DNA from: Alphaproteobacteria bacterium
GTDB lineage: Bacteria; Pseudomonadota; Alphaproteobacteria; RF32; CAG-239
Direction of reading: 5' to 3'
NCBI GenBank assembly: GCA_017958895.1
Contig: JAGDBT010000161.1
Span: 1-6,832 of the forward strand
DNA length: 6,832 bases
The notes beneath the pieces were generated by a model. That model was not told the origin of the DNA and did no database searches. It was given only the letters and a program-made list of their open reading frames with translations. The translations under genes and the position numbers were made by a program. This document shows positions 5,128 through 6,832 of this stretch, one piece after another. The stretch's first letter is position 1, and the number at the start of each line of letters is the position of its first letter.

Positions 5128-6832
5128 CTAGTCCTTCACACAAGAATAGGTGTTGGTGTTGCAGTGATATCCCGTATAGCAGGTTCTACCGTACTTACAG
5201 GTAACAGAACTGTCAGTAGGTGACGCATATGCCTGATAGCAGTTACCATTCTCGGTCAAGGCTGCCAATTCAGCTGCCGTCAACTTACTCTTTTGTTTTC
5301 TGAGATATAAGTAACCGTAACCAGGTTTATTGTCGTCATCCGGACAATAATAGGCGTCATTGATATAACCACCATACCGAACAAGCTGATTCAAATAATT
5401 ATACGAACCGGCTCCGCTTGTATAATATTCAGAATTATACCCTTGCTCTGATATATAGTTATCAATCTGTTGCAGTCCGCCCCAAGCACTTAAGCCTCTT
5501 GACCAACAACCATTCAGGTAAGTACAACCGTATCTTATTGTACCATTCAATCTGCGACATTCATCAAACTCTGCAAACATACCGAATTTCTTGCAATAGG
5601 CATCATCTCTACTCACCAAAATGCTCATATCCGAACAGGTACTGTAGTTGGCCTCAAGTTTTTCCCGAAGTGAATTATTAATCCAGACATTTCCATTAGC
5701 ATCAGCTGTTGCATAGTTATTCTCTATTAACCACTGGAAATTCACACCATAGTTCGGGAAGTTATCCGGCTCCGGCATACATACAACACTGCCGTGCTCA
5801 TAGTTAGATGTATCATATTTCACATCGCAGATATGGCAATACTTTGTGCCAATCTCTAACTCACGACAGGCAACACCAACCGCTATAGAGCTATTTACAT
5901 CACGGGTTGCCGGCGCTCTGCCGCTGTACCAACCGATACTGCTGCAGCTTACATTCTGACAAGAGCCTTGATAACAAATCTCACTCGCGCCACAGGTACT
6001 GCGATAAGCCTTGATATGAGTATAACTCTCACCAGATCCCCCTGCGCAAGTTAATGTTTCTGTTACCGGCGTATAGCAGCTATAATAGGAAGTATAGTTA
6101 CCATATGTACCCAAACTATATTTCGGTTCATAAGCATCCGGTTCTTTGATGCACAAACAATCACCACCATTTCCCGGAATATATGTGTCAGGACCATCTG
6201 TCTTACATCTGTAACGAGATTGTGCTACACAACATTGTTTAGAACTATCCCAGAATGCTCTACCTCTTCTCTGACCGGTACTTATGTAGTCTGTAGTAGA
6301 ACAACCGGAATCAAATCCTCCGCCCCGATATTTACAATAACCGTTTTTATCGCAATCTACCGAGAAAGCCACACCTTTAAAGGTTTCCGTACAGGTACCC
6401 TCATCCTGGGTATCATACGCACCATACATTTTACCACCGCAAACAATCGGGTTATAAAGTTCTCCGTTGCTCTTTAAGATGTGATGGTAGCTGTTACCCG
6501 GATTAGAGCTGAATAGCAGAACATATTTCTGTTGCATCTGAGATGGAGAATCATATTGATACCCGCCGTAACTATAATCATAGTGTTGACTTGCCGGGAA
6601 ATGATATCCCTCACTGTACGCACAAGAACAACCGGTATAAGGAGATACACACTCTGTATCAGTACAATCCGGATCAAGGAACGACAGCATTGTCTGACCT
6701 TCATAAGGACAAGGCACGCATCCGCCTTTGCTTGCCAGATAATACATTCCCCGTTCTTCACAGCTGATGCACCGACATTCATCTTCAGACCACTCCTCGC
6801 CTTCTGCGCAGGTTGTATCCATATGTTCCCAA
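5128..6832 (-). CDS. Cysteine-rich protein, probably secreted, 5' end outside window
   Basis: I do not recognise a named family. The frame is open to the window edge; codons upstream of the Met at 6822 read Trp-Glu-His, so 567 residues are visible and the start probably lies outside. Counting from that Met, 41 of 564 residues are Cys (about 7%), and Tyr and Gly are also abundant. Cys cluster in short-spaced groups: CRCISC (16-21), CVPC (35-38), CGASEICYQGSC (277-288), and a C-terminal set spaced 5, 5 and 6 residues (542-561). This suggests small disulfide-bonded modules like EGF or TNFR-type repeats. A less Cys-dense, more helical segment covers about 352-395, and the Ala-rich LTAAELAAL lies at 514-522. 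Such Cys density is normal only outside the cytosol, so export is inferred, but no signal peptide is visible. No transmembrane helix or sorting motif occurs at the C-terminus, which ends SCVKD. The stop is TAG at 5128, and the terminator follows 27 nt later. Confidence 0.75.
   Translation of the reverse strand, partial: WEHMDTTCAEGEEWSEDECRCISCEERGMYYLASKGGCVPCPYEGQTMLSFLDPDCTDTECVSPYTGCSCAYSEGYHFPASQHYDYSYGGYQYDSPSQMQQKYVLLFSSNPGNSYHHILKSNGELYNPIVCGGKMYGAYDTQDEGTCTETFKGVAFSVDCDKNGYCKYRGGGFDSGCSTTDYISTGQRRGRAFWDSSKQCCVAQSRYRCKTDGPDTYIPGNGGDCLCIKEPDAYEPKYSLGTYGNYTSYYSCYTPVTETLTCAGGSGESYTHIKAYRSTCGASEICYQGSCQNVSCSSIGWYSGRAPATRDVNSSIAVGVACRELEIGTKYCHICDVKYDTSNYEHGSVVCMPEPDNFPNYGVNFQWLIENNYATADANGNVWINNSLREKLEANYSTCSDMSILVSRDDAYCKKFGMFAEFDECRRLNGTIRYGCTYLNGCWSRGLSAWGGLQQIDNYISEQGYNSEYYTSGAGSYNYLNQLVRYGGYINDAYYCPDDDNKPGYGYLYLRKQKSKLTAAELAALTENGNCYQAYASPTDSSVTCKYGRTCYTGYHCNTNTYSCVKD

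Noticed and set aside
4901..5143. Minus-strand open frame of 80 codons across the parE-Cys-rich gene gap
   Set aside because: It translates the 30-bp repeats (giving a repeated MTIEIKMCPS) and runs through the bidirectional terminator and the end of the Cys-rich gene. A 30-bp period is divisible by three, so it stays open by arithmetic. There is no family resemblance.
6820..6822. ATG at 6822 as the true start of the Cys-rich gene
   Set aside because: The frame stays open to the window edge, only a weak GGGAA precedes this ATG, and a Cys-rich protein starting here would have no signal peptide. It reads as an internal Met.

Overview
The window looks like a core-genome segment of a fairly AT-rich alphaproteobacterium, next to the 3' part of a large lineage-specific gene. 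The assignment rests on three things: ParE of the alphaproteobacterial type (motifs near YSAQDIEVLEGLEPVRHRPG), S2 and EF-Ts sequences of the same flavour, and a palindromic intergenic element (CGTCATACTCGGG ... CCCGAGTATCC) of a kind common in alphaproteobacterial genomes. Low GC plus a very Cys/Tyr-rich, probably secreted protein would fit a host-associated lineage, such as uncultured gut Rhodospirillales-like bacteria. That placement is inference only.

Layout. Positions 1-162 (+) hold the last 53 codons of rsmA (ksgA), the 16S rRNA dimethyladenosine methyltransferase. Converging on it, with stop codons overlapping by 14 nt, is a DUF805 membrane protein (149-715, -). Upstream of that on the minus strand is the translation operon rpsB-tsf (2641 to 784), closed by a strong hairpin plus U-tract that lies directly against the DUF805 ribosome binding site. 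The 271-bp divergent region 2642-2912 carries a good sigma70-like promoter for rpsB, a roughly 128-nt structured rpsB leader that can be folded as a pseudoknot ending at the Shine-Dalgarno, and a weaker promoter for parE. parE (2913-4904, +) is complete and encodes topoisomerase IV subunit B.

The convergent gap 4905-5127 contains a 30-bp tandem repeat array built on the left arm of a REP-like palindrome, then the intact palindrome, then a bidirectional terminator. From 5128 to the window edge (-) runs the 3' part of a gene for a cysteine-rich protein (41 Cys in the 564 residues after the first in-window Met). Its reading frame is still open at the edge.

The rpsB, tsf and rsmA products serve ribosome assembly and translation elongation, and ParE serves chromosome decatenation. 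The DUF805 and Cys-rich proteins are envelope or surface proteins of unknown role. No tRNA, rRNA, CRISPR array, insertion sequence or defence system was found. The best candidates for something undescribed are the Cys-rich protein, the rpsB leader fold and the repeat array.
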